DNA of 35,284 bases from CAZMHJ01 sp964566075 (GTDB lineage: Bacteria > Patescibacteriota > Saccharimonadia > Saccharimonadales > CAIOMD01), in assembly GCA_964566075.1 (NCBI GenBank), contig CAZMHJ010000006.1, positions 1-35,284 on the forward strand, read 5' to 3'. Positions 8,186 through 16,935 of the stretch are shown piece by piece. The notes under the pieces were generated by a model. That model saw only the letters and a program-made list of their open reading frames with translations, searched no databases and had not been told where the DNA came from. Numbering within the stretch: the stretch's first letter is position 1; each line of letters begins with the position of its first letter. Made by a program: the position numbers and the translations under genes.

Positions 8186-8406
8186 TTTTGCAACTTTGCA
8201 TGTCAAAGTTGCACAAACCACCGGGGCTGCGTTTGTTTACATGTGTAGCTCTTAGCTAAAAAGACCGGTACCTGCGGAACTCCCTTTGGTCGGCCTAAAA
8301 GCTTTATTCTTGGAGTGCTTTTAGACTGGTCCTCGGTATCTATTCTTCATTTGTATCACTAAACCATCCTGTACTAAGCCGAAGCCCCGGACCCCGTAAA
8401 TCGCAT
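8186..8406 (+). ncRNA. RNA B copy 1: structured RNA with long-range pseudoknot-type pairing
   Basis: It starts with a 9-bp hairpin GCAACTTTG/CAAAGTTGC (8190-8212), followed by a CAAAC/GTTTG stem (8214-8218 with 8231-8235). The large loop of that stem holds CCGGGGCT (8221-8228), which is perfectly complementary to AGCCCCGG at 8383-8390, near the 3' end. Between them, TAAAAGC/GCTTTTA closes a loop containing TTTATTCTTGGAGT, and an unpaired-looking TGCGGAAC lies at 8273-8280. All these elements recur at 17208-17427, and similarity ends after ATCGCAT in both copies. No terminator is visible. It does not match tmRNA, RNase P, 6S or SRP RNA as I know them. Confidence 0.6.
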
Positions 8407-8838
8407 CTAGCCGTAACGCCAATGCTCGCGTATTAAAGACTGCATCGAATTTATGAGGCAACAGGCTTACACCCCAAAGACTGATTTAGATGATGTAAAT
8501 CCTAGCATGTCCATGGCGAAAAGATGTTTGAAACGGCCTATCTTAAAGTAATAAAGGCCAGTTGAGTTCTTTTTGCGATATGTAGGATTTACTATCAGAT
8601 AAGGGTCTTTAGGGTATGCCGAGGCTCTTTTGCTTACTTTTACAGCCGGTAGCGAAAAGTAGGTCGCAAGAGCTTACGGAGTAAGCACGAAAAAGGCTGT
8701 ACAGATATATTTTGTACCCAGGGAACGAGAACAAAGTATCAAATTGTTACTTTACTTAATGTTGTAAAAACAGTGCCTGATGCACGTCTTGGAATTGAAA
8801 TAGTATTTGAAATATGGCTATAAAAAGGGCAGTACACT
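8407..8838. other. Non-coding spacer, poorly conserved between cassette copies
   Basis: No credible gene is seen. It holds a weak GGCCT/AGGCC hairpin (8535-8559), the palindromic repeat at 8624-8701 and, from 8710, TTTTGTACCCAG. That 12-mer recurs at 17888 at exactly the same distance (351 nt) from the fixed leader base G9061/G18239. Upstream of 8710 the two spacers differ; downstream they are collinear. Confidence 0.6.
8624..8701. repeat. Palindromic dispersed repeat (inverted copy at 17105-17149)
   Basis: Nested hairpins are TACTTTT/AAAAGTA (8635-8641 with 8655-8661), GCTCTT/AAGAGC (8624-8629 with 8668-8673) and GCTTA-cggag-TAAGC (8672-8686). TACAGCC/GGCTGTA (8641-8647 with 8695-8701) is an alternative closure. 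Positions 8654-8696 match the reverse complement of 17105-17149 at roughly 38 of 45 positions, and the small hairpin changes A-U to G-C there. This looks like a REP-type element. Confidence 0.55.
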
Positions 8839-8847
8839 TGTGGAAAA
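8839..8847 (-). promoter_or_regulatory. DnaA-box-like site (copy 1)
   Basis: TGTGGAAAA is the reverse complement of TTTTCCACA, which fits the DnaA-box consensus TTWTNCACA. It lies 222 nt upstream of leader base G9061. The second cassette has an exact box at 18017, also 222 nt upstream of the equivalent base G18239. The intervening DNA is A+T-rich. Confidence 0.45.
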
Positions 8848-9020
8848 ATAAGAGCCATAAAAATACTTAGTTATAAAAATAACAACACATTATAACCATA
8901 AACTTATCGAATATTTATAACTAATAACAGCTTATATGTTACTAATTTAACAACAATATATTATTTCAGCAGCATAACATTTCTCATCTTATACACCTCT
9001 GTTTTTTAGCCATAAAAGCA

Positions 9021-9054
9021 TTGTTTTTTATATATATAAAAGAGAAAATATAAC
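9021..9054 (+). promoter_or_regulatory. Probable promoter of the 9286 gene
   Basis: TTGTTT (9021-9026) sits at the same offset from the leader as the TTGTTT -35 box of the second copy (18199-18204). With a 17-bp spacer the -10 would be the poor GAAAAT (9044-9049). An alternative -10, TATAAC at 9049-9054, has no good -35. The start is therefore near 9056-9062. Confidence 0.4.
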
Positions 9055-9055
9055 T

Positions 9056-9285
9056 AGTTTGTCAAAACGAACATTCAAAGAGCAAAACTAAAACGTCAAA
9101 AACGTTAACACAAAATTGTAAAAGACATCCGCACCAGGTTTATTGCCGAGTCCGCAACTGGCCATGAACTTGAATAGTCTTGAACAAAAAATCATTCATC
9201 CGCAATGAGTGATAAAAACAAACGCTCAAACATTTCGTAAACAACAAGACAAACCGCACAAATCAAACAAAAGGCAAAACTAGCA
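9056..9285 (+). promoter_or_regulatory. Structured 5' leader of the giant gene, copy 1
   Basis: About 225 nt shared with 18234-18461. Hairpins are AACGT-caaaa-ACGTT (9092-9106); a long stem at 9135-9172 (CAGGTTTAT...ATGAACTTG, then GCC/GGC) whose apical region holds GTCCGCAAC; and TCATTCAT-ccgca-ATGAGTGA (9192-9212). Relative to the second copy the stems show compensatory changes (C-G to U-A, and others). TCCGCA occurs three times (9128, 9151, 9199). The only ribosome-site-like word is AAGG at 9271-9274, 11 nt before the GTG start. Confidence 0.65.
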
Positions 9286-12200
9286 GTGAGTAGACTGTCC
9301 CGCACCAGTCATATTTTTGCTCGCACCCACATGACCACTAGTACAACAGTGGTACGGGTGCTATTTGTCGTTTCTGCCATTGCTCTCTTTGTTGCAACCT
9401 TCGCTCTATATCCATATACGCGTGACGCCCGCACCCGTACAGCTGTTGCTGCTACCAACAACACCATCAACTTCCAAGCTCGCATCCTGACCTCGGCTGG
9501 TGCTGTGATTCCAGATGGTAGCTACAACGTTCGCTTCAAAATCTACGATGGTGGTACTTCTGGTGGTCCAGCTGGCCAAGGTGCTACCAATGCCGGTACC
9601 TTGCTCTGGACAGAAACCTGGCAGAACTCTGCCAGTAACGGTATCGTCACCAAGAACGGTTACATTACCGCAACCCTCGGTTCTATCACTGCCTTTAGTG
9701 GCATCAACTGGGATCAAGAACTCTGGATTACCATGGACGTTGGTGGCACCAGTGTCGGAGCAAGCCCAACCTACGACGGTGAAATGCTCCAAACAGGCAA
9801 CAAGCGTATCCGCATCACAGCCGTACCGTATGCTCAAGCAGCCGGTAAGTTGCAAACCACCAGCGGTGCTAACACGAGTACCCTTAGCATTACGGCTCCA
9901 ACCGTAGGCAACCAAACCTTTGTCCTCCAAGACCAAGCAGCCTCCGGAACGTTCAACATTTGTATTCAAAACAGTGCCAGTTGTGGCTTCTTGAAGAAGA
10001 ACGCCCAAGACACCTCAACCCTCGGCACACTTACTGCCGGCCAGTACCTCTACGGCTTTAGCAATACCAGTGCAACAGCCAGTGGTGTCTTATCCCTCAC
10101 GAACGGTGCATCCTCAACTGGCAACACCCTCTACGTAACCTCCAGCGGTAACCCAGCAGCTGGTAATGCTCTCATTGTCGCCAACGCTGCCACTGGTGTC
10201 ACTGGTAACCTGCTTGATCTCCAACTCAATGCCGTCAGTAAGTTCAGCGTCAACCAAGCTGGTAATGTCACTACAGCCGGTACCATCAATGGCTTAACTC
10301 TCACCTCGGCTGCTGATGGCTTTACCATTGCCGGTGGTACTACCAGCCGAACACTCACCGTCACTGGTGCTAACATCACGGTTGGTTCTACCATCACCCC
10401 AACGGCTGCGGGAGCACTTACAGTACGGTCAAATGGTGCGAATAGCATAACTGTCGATACAGGTGGTGGTGCCACACTTAACCTTGGTAACACCAATGCC
10501 ACCAACGTCACCGTCGGTAATGCCGCTACGGCCGTCTTAAACATCGGCAACATCGCCCCAACCAGTGCTCGTACGACCACCATCGCTGGTGGTAACTCTG
10601 GTGTTGTAGACACCGTCAACATTGGCACTGGTAACCCAACCGTAGCCGGTGGTAAAACCGTCAACATTGGTACCGGTACCCCAACTGGTGCTGGTTCTAA
10701 CTTAGTCACCATTGGCTCAACTGCACTAGCTAGTGCCACGACCATTAATGCAGGGACGGGTGGGTTATTACTCGACACCGGCACTACCGGCGCCATTAGC
10801 CTTGGTACTGGCACGAGTGGTTCTAAGACCATCCAGATTGGCACAACAAGCGTTAATACCGGTAACACCCAAGCTATTGGCATTGGTAACACTGCCGTTG
10901 CAGGGACTACCAATATCACGATCGGTGCAACTACTGGTGCAACGGGTGGTACGACTACTGTCCAATCACTTGGCACCTTAGCACTTGGTAACACCATCAG
11001 CCCAACAGTTGCCTTACAGTCATCTGCAGCTGGTGCCATTAACATTGGTACAGCAAGTACAACCGGTACTGTCACGATTGGTGGCACCAGTACCAGCGGC
11101 ATTATTACACTCGGACAATCGAGTGGTGTTAACAACACCATCAATATTGGCTCAAACATAGCTAACACCTTTACGCAGACTATTAACATTGGTACCAGTG
11201 CAACCGGCACCACGAATACAACCATAGGATCAGCAACTGCCGGCACCCTCATCCTCCAAGGCGCTACCCGCATCAGTGCCCTCACTACCAATGGCTTCGT
11301 TAAGACAACGGGTGGCAATGGTGCGCTCAGTGTTAGCAGTGCAGTTGTACTGACGACTGACGTCAGTGGTATCTTGCCCGCAGCTAATGGCGGTACCGGC
11401 AATGGCTTTACTGCCTTTACCGGCCCAACCACTGCAACCAAGACATTCACACTCCCAGACGTATCTACAACAATCTGTACCACCAACAGTGTTTGTACTG
11501 GCTACGCACCAAGTGCTACTAATGGCTATATTCAGTTAGCACCGGCAAGCATCCAAGCTGATAGCACGACGAATACTAGTATCTTCCTGAATAAAACAGG
11601 AGCGAGCGGCAACATTGCAGATTTACGTAATAACAATACGAGTGTATTTACTTTAGGAAATACGGGGGTATTAACTGTGCAACCAGTGCAACCTGCCATA
11701 TCAGCTGGCAATGGTACTACACAGGGAACTACCATTAGCCTAAATGGCGGTACGGGTGGTAATACATCTGGTACAACAGGCCAAACAGCAGGGCAAGGTG
11801 GAAACCTCGTTATAAGTGGCGGTACGGGTGGTACTGCAGGCGCAGGTTCAACGAATGGTCGTGGTGGAGATGTAACTATTCAAGGTGGTCTTGCTGGAGC
11901 AGGTGCTGGAACAGGTAACTTCAACGGAAATATCTTGTTGCAGCCCGGTACGAGTAATGTCGTGGGTATCGGTACTGCTACGCCAACAAACCAACTCACT
12001 ATAAATACTCTAACGACAAGCGATGGCACATACACTCTTGCGTTAACACCTAGATCTACTACCAACAAGGGTATATTAGTACAAGGTCTAGCTAACCAAT
12101 CAGGTGACTTATTCCAAGCACAAACAAGTACAGGCGGTACACTATTCCAAATTACGGCCACCGGCCAATTAACGGTTAACCCAGCCACCCCAGCAGCAGT

Positions 12201-15200
12201 AAGTGGTAATGGTACATCGCAAGGCACTGGCGTGACATTAAATGGTGGTGCAGGTGGGAATACAACGGGTACAACAGGCCAAACAGCAGGCACTGGTGGT
12301 AATCTTAGCATCATCGCCGGTAACGGTGGTACTGCAGGCGTAGGTTCAACGAATGGTACTGGCGGAAGCATAACTATCCAACCTGGTGCGCCAGGTGCTG
12401 GTGCTGGTACTGCGGGCCAAGGCGGGCAGGTAATTGTGCAGCCAGCGGGCGTTAGCAGCAACCGAGCTGATTTCTTCCAGATTAGAAACGGTTCAGGTCT
12501 GCAAGTAGCCTCATTCGATACAACGGCAGGTAATAATGCGCTGAACTTGGGCGCCGGCACTTTAGTGAATGGTAAACTCAATCTTTATAATTCAACAAAC
12601 GGCCAGGTAGTATCGTTAACTGCAACAGCAACAACAACAGGCTATGCTTTAAACCTACCAGCTACTGTTGGTGCTGCTAACGACTGTCTAAAGAATAGTG
12701 GTGTTGCGGGTACACTTACATTTGGCGCATGTGGCTCTGGGTCTACGTTACAAGGCGCCTATAATGCTGGCTCAGCTGGTGACCAAGTTATAGCACTAAG
12801 CACCGCAAATGATTCAATTATTATCCGTAATCCTGCGGCGAGTGGTACAGACAGCACGTATGTATTAACACTTGATCAATTAGCAACGGGTGCTAAGGGA
12901 GGCTTGAGCATTCAAAGTGCAGGTACTGGAAACTTATTGCTTGTAACAGATACTACTGCAACTGCACGTGATGTTTTGACGATAGCGGATGGTGGTGCCA
13001 CGACGTTCCGAAATCAAACTAATTCGCAAACGGCGCTGCAAGTGCTAAATGCTGCTGGCACGGGTCTATTCAACGTGGATACTCAGAATAGCAGGGTGCA
13101 AATTGGTGCATATACCGTGGGGAGTGGTTCGGGTGAGCTCGAAATTACTCCAGATTCAGACAGTAGAATCGGCCTGCGTATAAATGCATATTCGGCCTTG
13201 TATGGAACAAATTATATTGAGGTTCGTTCGTTTGGAGCCGCTAGCGCAGACATGCTTAGATTGCAAAATAACGGTAATCTACAGATTGGTGGTGGTAATT
13301 TTGGTACATTTGGTCAATCTGCCGCAAGCACAAACTCCGTAGCCACATTACTAACAAGTGGTGATGTATCTGGTACGACGTCTAATTCAGGTAACGTATC
13401 GTTCCGAAGTGGTCAAAGTACTACTTCCGGCAACACCGGTATCGTAACAATTCAGTCGGGTAATGCGGCAAACGGTAATTCAGGTAATATAACAATTGAC
13501 CCTGGTACTGCAGCTCTTGGTACCACAGGAATTATAAATATTGGCACCACAAACGCTAGTAGCATAAACGTGAGTAGGTCAGGTATTAATACATCAATAG
13601 TCGGCTCTCTTACGGTTGCGCAGGCCGCAACTGTAACCGGCGGATTAACTGTTAATACGTCTACATCCACGCAAGATCAAATTGCTATTTCTGCTGCTGC
13701 AACTGGTGCAAACCGCTTCACGGGTACAATCACCAATGCAGACTTAACTGGCAATCAAACCTATACATTACCAAATGCAACCGGAACGGTCTGTTTGGCG
13801 ATAACGGGTGGCGGTAACTGTAATAACGTTGGTACCGGTTATATTCAAAATACGCTGACAATCCAGGATGCAAACCTCTATATCAGAAGTACAGATATTA
13901 ACGAAGTTACAGCTAGAATTCGTGGCGCAACCGGGCAGGCATCTGATATTTTACAGGTACAGAATTCAGGTGGAGGTGTGAACGTTTTGCGAGTTGGCTC
14001 AACGGGGACATTTAGCATAGCGAACTCCAGCGGTACTACATTTAGCGTAAGTGCAAGTGACGGTGCTGTAACTGCTAAAAATACCGCAAACTCAACCGCT
14101 GCGTTTGCGGTATTGAACATAAATAGCGTATCAACAGTGACGGCCGATACGACAAACGGGCAGTTAATACTTGGTAGCTTTAATGGTGGCACGAATGCTG
14201 TAGCAGGTAAACTTGTCGTGAACAATACCACAAATGTAAACTCGGTTACTATTACGGCGGGGGCGACGGCTGCAAACTACACCCTCACACTACCAACTTC
14301 TGCCGGTGCTGCTAACCAATGTCTACTTAATTCAGGCACAGCTGGTGTACTTACGTTCGGTAGTTGTGGCTCTGGTAATATCGTACAGGTACCGGCAAAT
14401 ACTGCTACCAACACCATTACCCCAACCGCTGCAACTACCGTTGGCTTAACGGTCAATGCGACGAGTAATGCCACTACTGGCGCGACGGCGCTCATCGTAA
14501 ATCAAGCTGCGACAGCTACCACGGCAGTTGACGGTGCAGACATTAATCTTACAAATGCAACTAATGCGGTGACAAACGGATTGTCAATTAATAAAACTAA
14601 TGCAGGTACGGTTACGAGCCTATTGAATCTTAGCCAAGCAACAGGCACGGTCACGAACGCGATTAATATCACAGGAACCTACACAAACCTTATAAACGGA
14701 GTTAACTTTGATGTTACGAACGCTGGTGCAGTGACTGCGGTTGGTGTTAATAGTGGCACTGGGCTACTACAAGGTACGGGCGGATTGACTCTTACTGGTG
14801 CAGTTAGTATTAACACCAGTGGTGCAAACGCTATGAACATTGGTACTGGTACAAACACAGGCGCAATTACTATTGGCAACGCTGGTAATGCTGCGAATAC
14901 CGTTACGATTGTCGCTGGTGCGACAAATGGCATTCAGCTAAATGCCGCGAAGATTGCTACAAATCAAACTACAGTAGCTCTACTTAACACAACGGCAACA
15001 ACGGTCAACGCTTTCGGTGCGGCCACAGCGTTAAACATTGGTGCTGCAGGTGGATTAACAACCTTTGCAGGTACTGTGGGTGCAAGCAGAATTTATGCAG
15101 GCTATGATTCTGGTAATGCGAACTCAATCAGTGCGTCAAACTGGTTCAGGACAAACAATGCGACGGGTTGGTATAACGATACTTATGGTGTTGGTGTATA

Positions 15201-16644
15201 TGCAACGCAGGCGGGTAGAGTTGATTTGTATAATAATGCCGGCCTACTTTCAAATGGCCAAATCACTATTGGCGCAAGCTCGGACCTACTACTTAAGGGT
15301 TCTGGCACCACGGCGGGAGACATAATATTCCAAAGCTCTACCGCTGTTGAGCAGGCTCGTATATGGAACGGAACGGCAAATACTCTAAGGTTCAGGGCTG
15401 ATGGCACAAACCGGGGCAATATGATGATTAACTCGGCCGGAAATATAGTTATAGATCCTGATAATATCGGTACCGACGGTAACGACCTTAGTGGCCATAG
15501 TTTGACGGTTGAACAGGACGGCGGTGCTAGCATTGCAGTTAACCGTGCCACAAACGATGGTGCACTAATCAACTTCTATCAAGCTGGCACACTCGAAGGC
15601 TCTATATCTGTTGCAGGCACAACAATCTCATACAACGCATTTACGGGCTCTCACTATGCAAAGATTGACAGTGGCACGCTCAACAGAGGTGAGCTTGCTA
15701 GCTTAACAGGTGACAATGCCTTTATAGGTGCAAGCCTAGAGCCTCGCTATGGCGTTGTGAAGTCGGCCACTGCAAATGATCCAAATATTTTAGGTGCATT
15801 CTTGGATATTCTTGACCAATCGTATCCTTTCAGCCTAGACAATCCATATCAGATAGCAGCAGCAGGTAATAGCGATGTATGGATTGCCGATAACGGCACC
15901 GGTAACGTTAAGATTGGTGATCCGCTTATTAGCTCTGGTGATGTTGCCGGCTATGCCATGCGCGACCCCAAGACGTTCGCTACCAGCCACATCTTTGCAA
16001 AAGCAGCTGAAAACATCGACTGGTCAACAGTAACAACTACGGTCAACGGTGTTAAAGCTAAAAAGGTAACAGTACTATTTAGCTTCTACGACCAACAAAA
16101 TATCACGGGTACATTCCAGGCTCAAAATATGAACGTAGCTGGCAATGGCATCTTTGGTGGCAATGTTAGCATTGGTGGTAGTCTAAACGTAACGGGTCCA
16201 ACAACACTCGGTGACTTAACGGTGAACGGTAATGCCGTCTTTAATGGCAATCTTACAGTTCAAGACATTCAAGTCGCTAACATTACAATCAATGGCCACA
16301 TTATTACTGCTGGTAACACGCCAGCAATCGCAACAGGTGCTGCTGCCGGTACGGCAGACCCACTCAATAACATCGCTGCACCAACTGCTACGGTTGATGG
16401 TAACGATACTGCAGGTACTATAACTATTGTTGCGGGTGCTAATACAACCACCGGTAGCCTAGTAGAACTAACCTTTAACACACCATTTACAAAGTCGCCA
16501 AAGGTAATGTTAAACGCTGGCAATGCCGATACTGCAAATCTTAAGTTCTACCGCGATGCTCAAACAGGTAAGTTTACCATTAAGCTTAGCCAAGCTCCTG
16601 ACGCAAATAAGACGTATCAGTTCGATTACTGGGTGGCGCAATAA
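9286..16644 (+). CDS. Giant secreted beta-strand fibre protein with tail-fibre/PilV-like tip
   Basis: 2452 aa. The GTG start is chosen because MSRLxRTS and the leader before it are conserved in the paralogue at 18462. A basic N-terminus, a hydrophobic segment (22-41) and AVA|A (about 53-56) make a signal peptide. Residues 58-190 (NNTINFQARIL to RITAVPYAQAA) are a domain shared with the paralogue. Next come short beta-repeats around NIGT and TIG (about 398-668), a tail-fibre linker GILPAANGGTG (about 694), Gly-rich blocks (about 805-885, 965-1052), and NWFRTNNATGWYNDTYGVGV (about 1951-1970) as in phage fibres and PilV tips. A region with GSHYAK, ANDPNILG and KIGDPLISSGDVAGYAM (about 2105-2265) resembles the C-terminal processing domains of CPR and phage fibres. 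A beta-roll (2270-2335) and a C-terminal domain shared with gene 1 end the protein. Likely role: a surface fibre for attachment, by inference. No enzyme motif is certain. Confidence 0.9.
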   Translation: MSRLSRTSHIFARTHMTTSTTVVRVLFVVSAIALFVATFALYPYTRDARTRTAVAATNNTINFQARILTSAGAVIPDGSYNVRFKIYDGGTSGGPAGQGATNAGTLLWTETWQNSASNGIVTKNGYITATLGSITAFSGINWDQELWITMDVGGTSVGASPTYDGEMLQTGNKRIRITAVPYAQAAGKLQTTSGANTSTLSITAPTVGNQTFVLQDQAASGTFNICIQNSASCGFLKKNAQDTSTLGTLTAGQYLYGFSNTSATASGVLSLTNGASSTGNTLYVTSSGNPAAGNALIVANAATGVTGNLLDLQLNAVSKFSVNQAGNVTTAGTINGLTLTSAADGFTIAGGTTSRTLTVTGANITVGSTITPTAAGALTVRSNGANSITVDTGGGATLNLGNTNATNVTVGNAATAVLNIGNIAPTSARTTTIAGGNSGVVDTVNIGTGNPTVAGGKTVNIGTGTPTGAGSNLVTIGSTALASATTINAGTGGLLLDTGTTGAISLGTGTSGSKTIQIGTTSVNTGNTQAIGIGNTAVAGTTNITIGATTGATGGTTTVQSLGTLALGNTISPTVALQSSAAGAINIGTASTTGTVTIGGTSTSGIITLGQSSGVNNTINIGSNIANTFTQTINIGTSATGTTNTTIGSATAGTLILQGATRISALTTNGFVKTTGGNGALSVSSAVVLTTDVSGILPAANGGTGNGFTAFTGPTTATKTFTLPDVSTTICTTNSVCTGYAPSATNGYIQLAPASIQADSTTNTSIFLNKTGASGNIADLRNNNTSVFTLGNTGVLTVQPVQPAISAGNGTTQGTTISLNGGTGGNTSGTTGQTAGQGGNLVISGGTGGTAGAGSTNGRGGDVTIQGGLAGAGAGTGNFNGNILLQPGTSNVVGIGTATPTNQLTINTLTTSDGTYTLALTPRSTTNKGILVQGLANQSGDLFQAQTSTGGTLFQITATGQLTVNPATPAAVSGNGTSQGTGVTLNGGAGGNTTGTTGQTAGTGGNLSIIAGNGGTAGVGSTNGTGGSITIQPGAPGAGAGTAGQGGQVIVQPAGVSSNRADFFQIRNGSGLQVASFDTTAGNNALNLGAGTLVNGKLNLYNSTNGQVVSLTATATTTGYALNLPATVGAANDCLKNSGVAGTLTFGACGSGSTLQGAYNAGSAGDQVIALSTANDSIIIRNPAASGTDSTYVLTLDQLATGAKGGLSIQSAGTGNLLLVTDTTATARDVLTIADGGATTFRNQTNSQTALQVLNAAGTGLFNVDTQNSRVQIGAYTVGSGSGELEITPDSDSRIGLRINAYSALYGTNYIEVRSFGAASADMLRLQNNGNLQIGGGNFGTFGQSAASTNSVATLLTSGDVSGTTSNSGNVSFRSGQSTTSGNTGIVTIQSGNAANGNSGNITIDPGTAALGTTGIINIGTTNASSINVSRSGINTSIVGSLTVAQAATVTGGLTVNTSTSTQDQIAISAAATGANRFTGTITNADLTGNQTYTLPNATGTVCLAITGGGNCNNVGTGYIQNTLTIQDANLYIRSTDINEVTARIRGATGQASDILQVQNSGGGVNVLRVGSTGTFSIANSSGTTFSVSASDGAVTAKNTANSTAAFAVLNINSVSTVTADTTNGQLILGSFNGGTNAVAGKLVVNNTTNVNSVTITAGATAANYTLTLPTSAGAANQCLLNSGTAGVLTFGSCGSGNIVQVPANTATNTITPTAATTVGLTVNATSNATTGATALIVNQAATATTAVDGADINLTNATNAVTNGLSINKTNAGTVTSLLNLSQATGTVTNAINITGTYTNLINGVNFDVTNAGAVTAVGVNSGTGLLQGTGGLTLTGAVSINTSGANAMNIGTGTNTGAITIGNAGNAANTVTIVAGATNGIQLNAAKIATNQTTVALLNTTATTVNAFGAATALNIGAAGGLTTFAGTVGASRIYAGYDSGNANSISASNWFRTNNATGWYNDTYGVGVYATQAGRVDLYNNAGLLSNGQITIGASSDLLLKGSGTTAGDIIFQSSTAVEQARIWNGTANTLRFRADGTNRGNMMINSAGNIVIDPDNIGTDGNDLSGHSLTVEQDGGASIAVNRATNDGALINFYQAGTLEGSISVAGTTISYNAFTGSHYAKIDSGTLNRGELASLTGDNAFIGASLEPRYGVVKSATANDPNILGAFLDILDQSYPFSLDNPYQIAAAGNSDVWIADNGTGNVKIGDPLISSGDVAGYAMRDPKTFATSHIFAKAAENIDWSTVTTTVNGVKAKKVTVLFSFYDQQNITGTFQAQNMNVAGNGIFGGNVSIGGSLNVTGPTTLGDLTVNGNAVFNGNLTVQDIQVANITINGHIITAGNTPAIATGAAAGTADPLNNIAAPTATVDGNDTAGTITIVAGANTTTGSLVELTFNTPFTKSPKVMLNAGNADTANLKFYRDAQTGKFTIKLSQAPDANKTYQFDYWVAQ

Positions 16645-16681
16645 CTATGACATATACTATTTATCTCTCACCAAACTTGCA

Positions 16682-16760
16682 GGGTGGCCATGCACCACCT
16701 GGATGTAGGTGATTCTCGCAGAATCATATACGTTTTAAAACAAAAAACGTTTAAAACAGA
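16682..16760 (+). other. 3' UTR hairpins of the 9286 gene
   Basis: GGTGG-ccatgca-CCACC (16683-16699) and GATTC-tcgca-GAATC (16711-16725) follow the stop codon. An A+T-rich stretch with two CGTTT(T)AAAAC words comes next. The second loop region shares the 8-mer TCTCGCAG with the apical loop of RNA A. Confidence 0.45.
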
Positions 16761-16791
16761 CACAAAAATCTAATACAAAAACCAACAAAAA

Positions 16792-16829
16792 AGATGGCCC
16801 CCATGCATGCGTGGTGGGCCGTCTTTTTT
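16792..16829 (+). terminator. Intrinsic terminator of the 9286 gene
   Basis: AGATGGCCC (16792-16800) pairs with GGGCCGTCT (16816-16824) through nine positions including one U-G. A run of T follows to 16829. This separates the giant gene from the RNA cassette that follows. Confidence 0.85.
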
Positions 16830-16857
16830 ATATTGCTACCTCTGTTTTTGGTAGTAT

Positions 16858-16875
16858 TCCACACCCTGTGGATAA
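16858..16875 (+). promoter_or_regulatory. Palindromic operator-like site with exact DnaA box (copy 2)
   Basis: TCCACA-ccc-TGTGGA (16858-16872) overlaps TGTGGATAA (16867-16875), an exact DnaA box on the minus strand. It lies 25 bp upstream of the RNA A -35 box. TGTGTACAA (16910-16918) sits in the promoter spacer, matching the arrangement of copy 1. Confidence 0.5.
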
Positions 16876-16900
16876 TGAGTACAAATTTTATACAAAACCC

Positions 16901-16929
16901 TTGCAAAGCTGTGTACAATGGAGGATACT
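16901..16929 (+). promoter_or_regulatory. Promoter of RNA A, copy 2
   Basis: TTGCAA (16901-16906), a 17-bp spacer and GATACT (16924-16929) are conserved with 7977-8005. The predicted start is near 16936. Confidence 0.7.
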
Positions 16930-16935
16930 AAAGAT

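Noticed and set aside
8186..8406. RNA B as tmRNA, RNase P RNA, 6S RNA or SRP RNA
   Set aside because: It lacks the tRNA-like T-loop and CCA end, the P4 core words, the 6S open-complex mimic and the SRP GGAA loop; two tandem copies would also be unusual.
7918..9285. Chromosome origin (oriC) because of DnaA boxes and A+T-rich DNA
   Set aside because: The whole spacer is present twice and no dnaA, dnaN or rpmH lies nearby. The boxes are few and better explained as regulatory sites, though this is not excluded.
10480..11290. Regular short repeats that could look like a CRISPR array
   Set aside because: The repeats are imperfect, in-frame and encode beta-strand units. There are no uniform repeat and spacer lengths and no cas genes.
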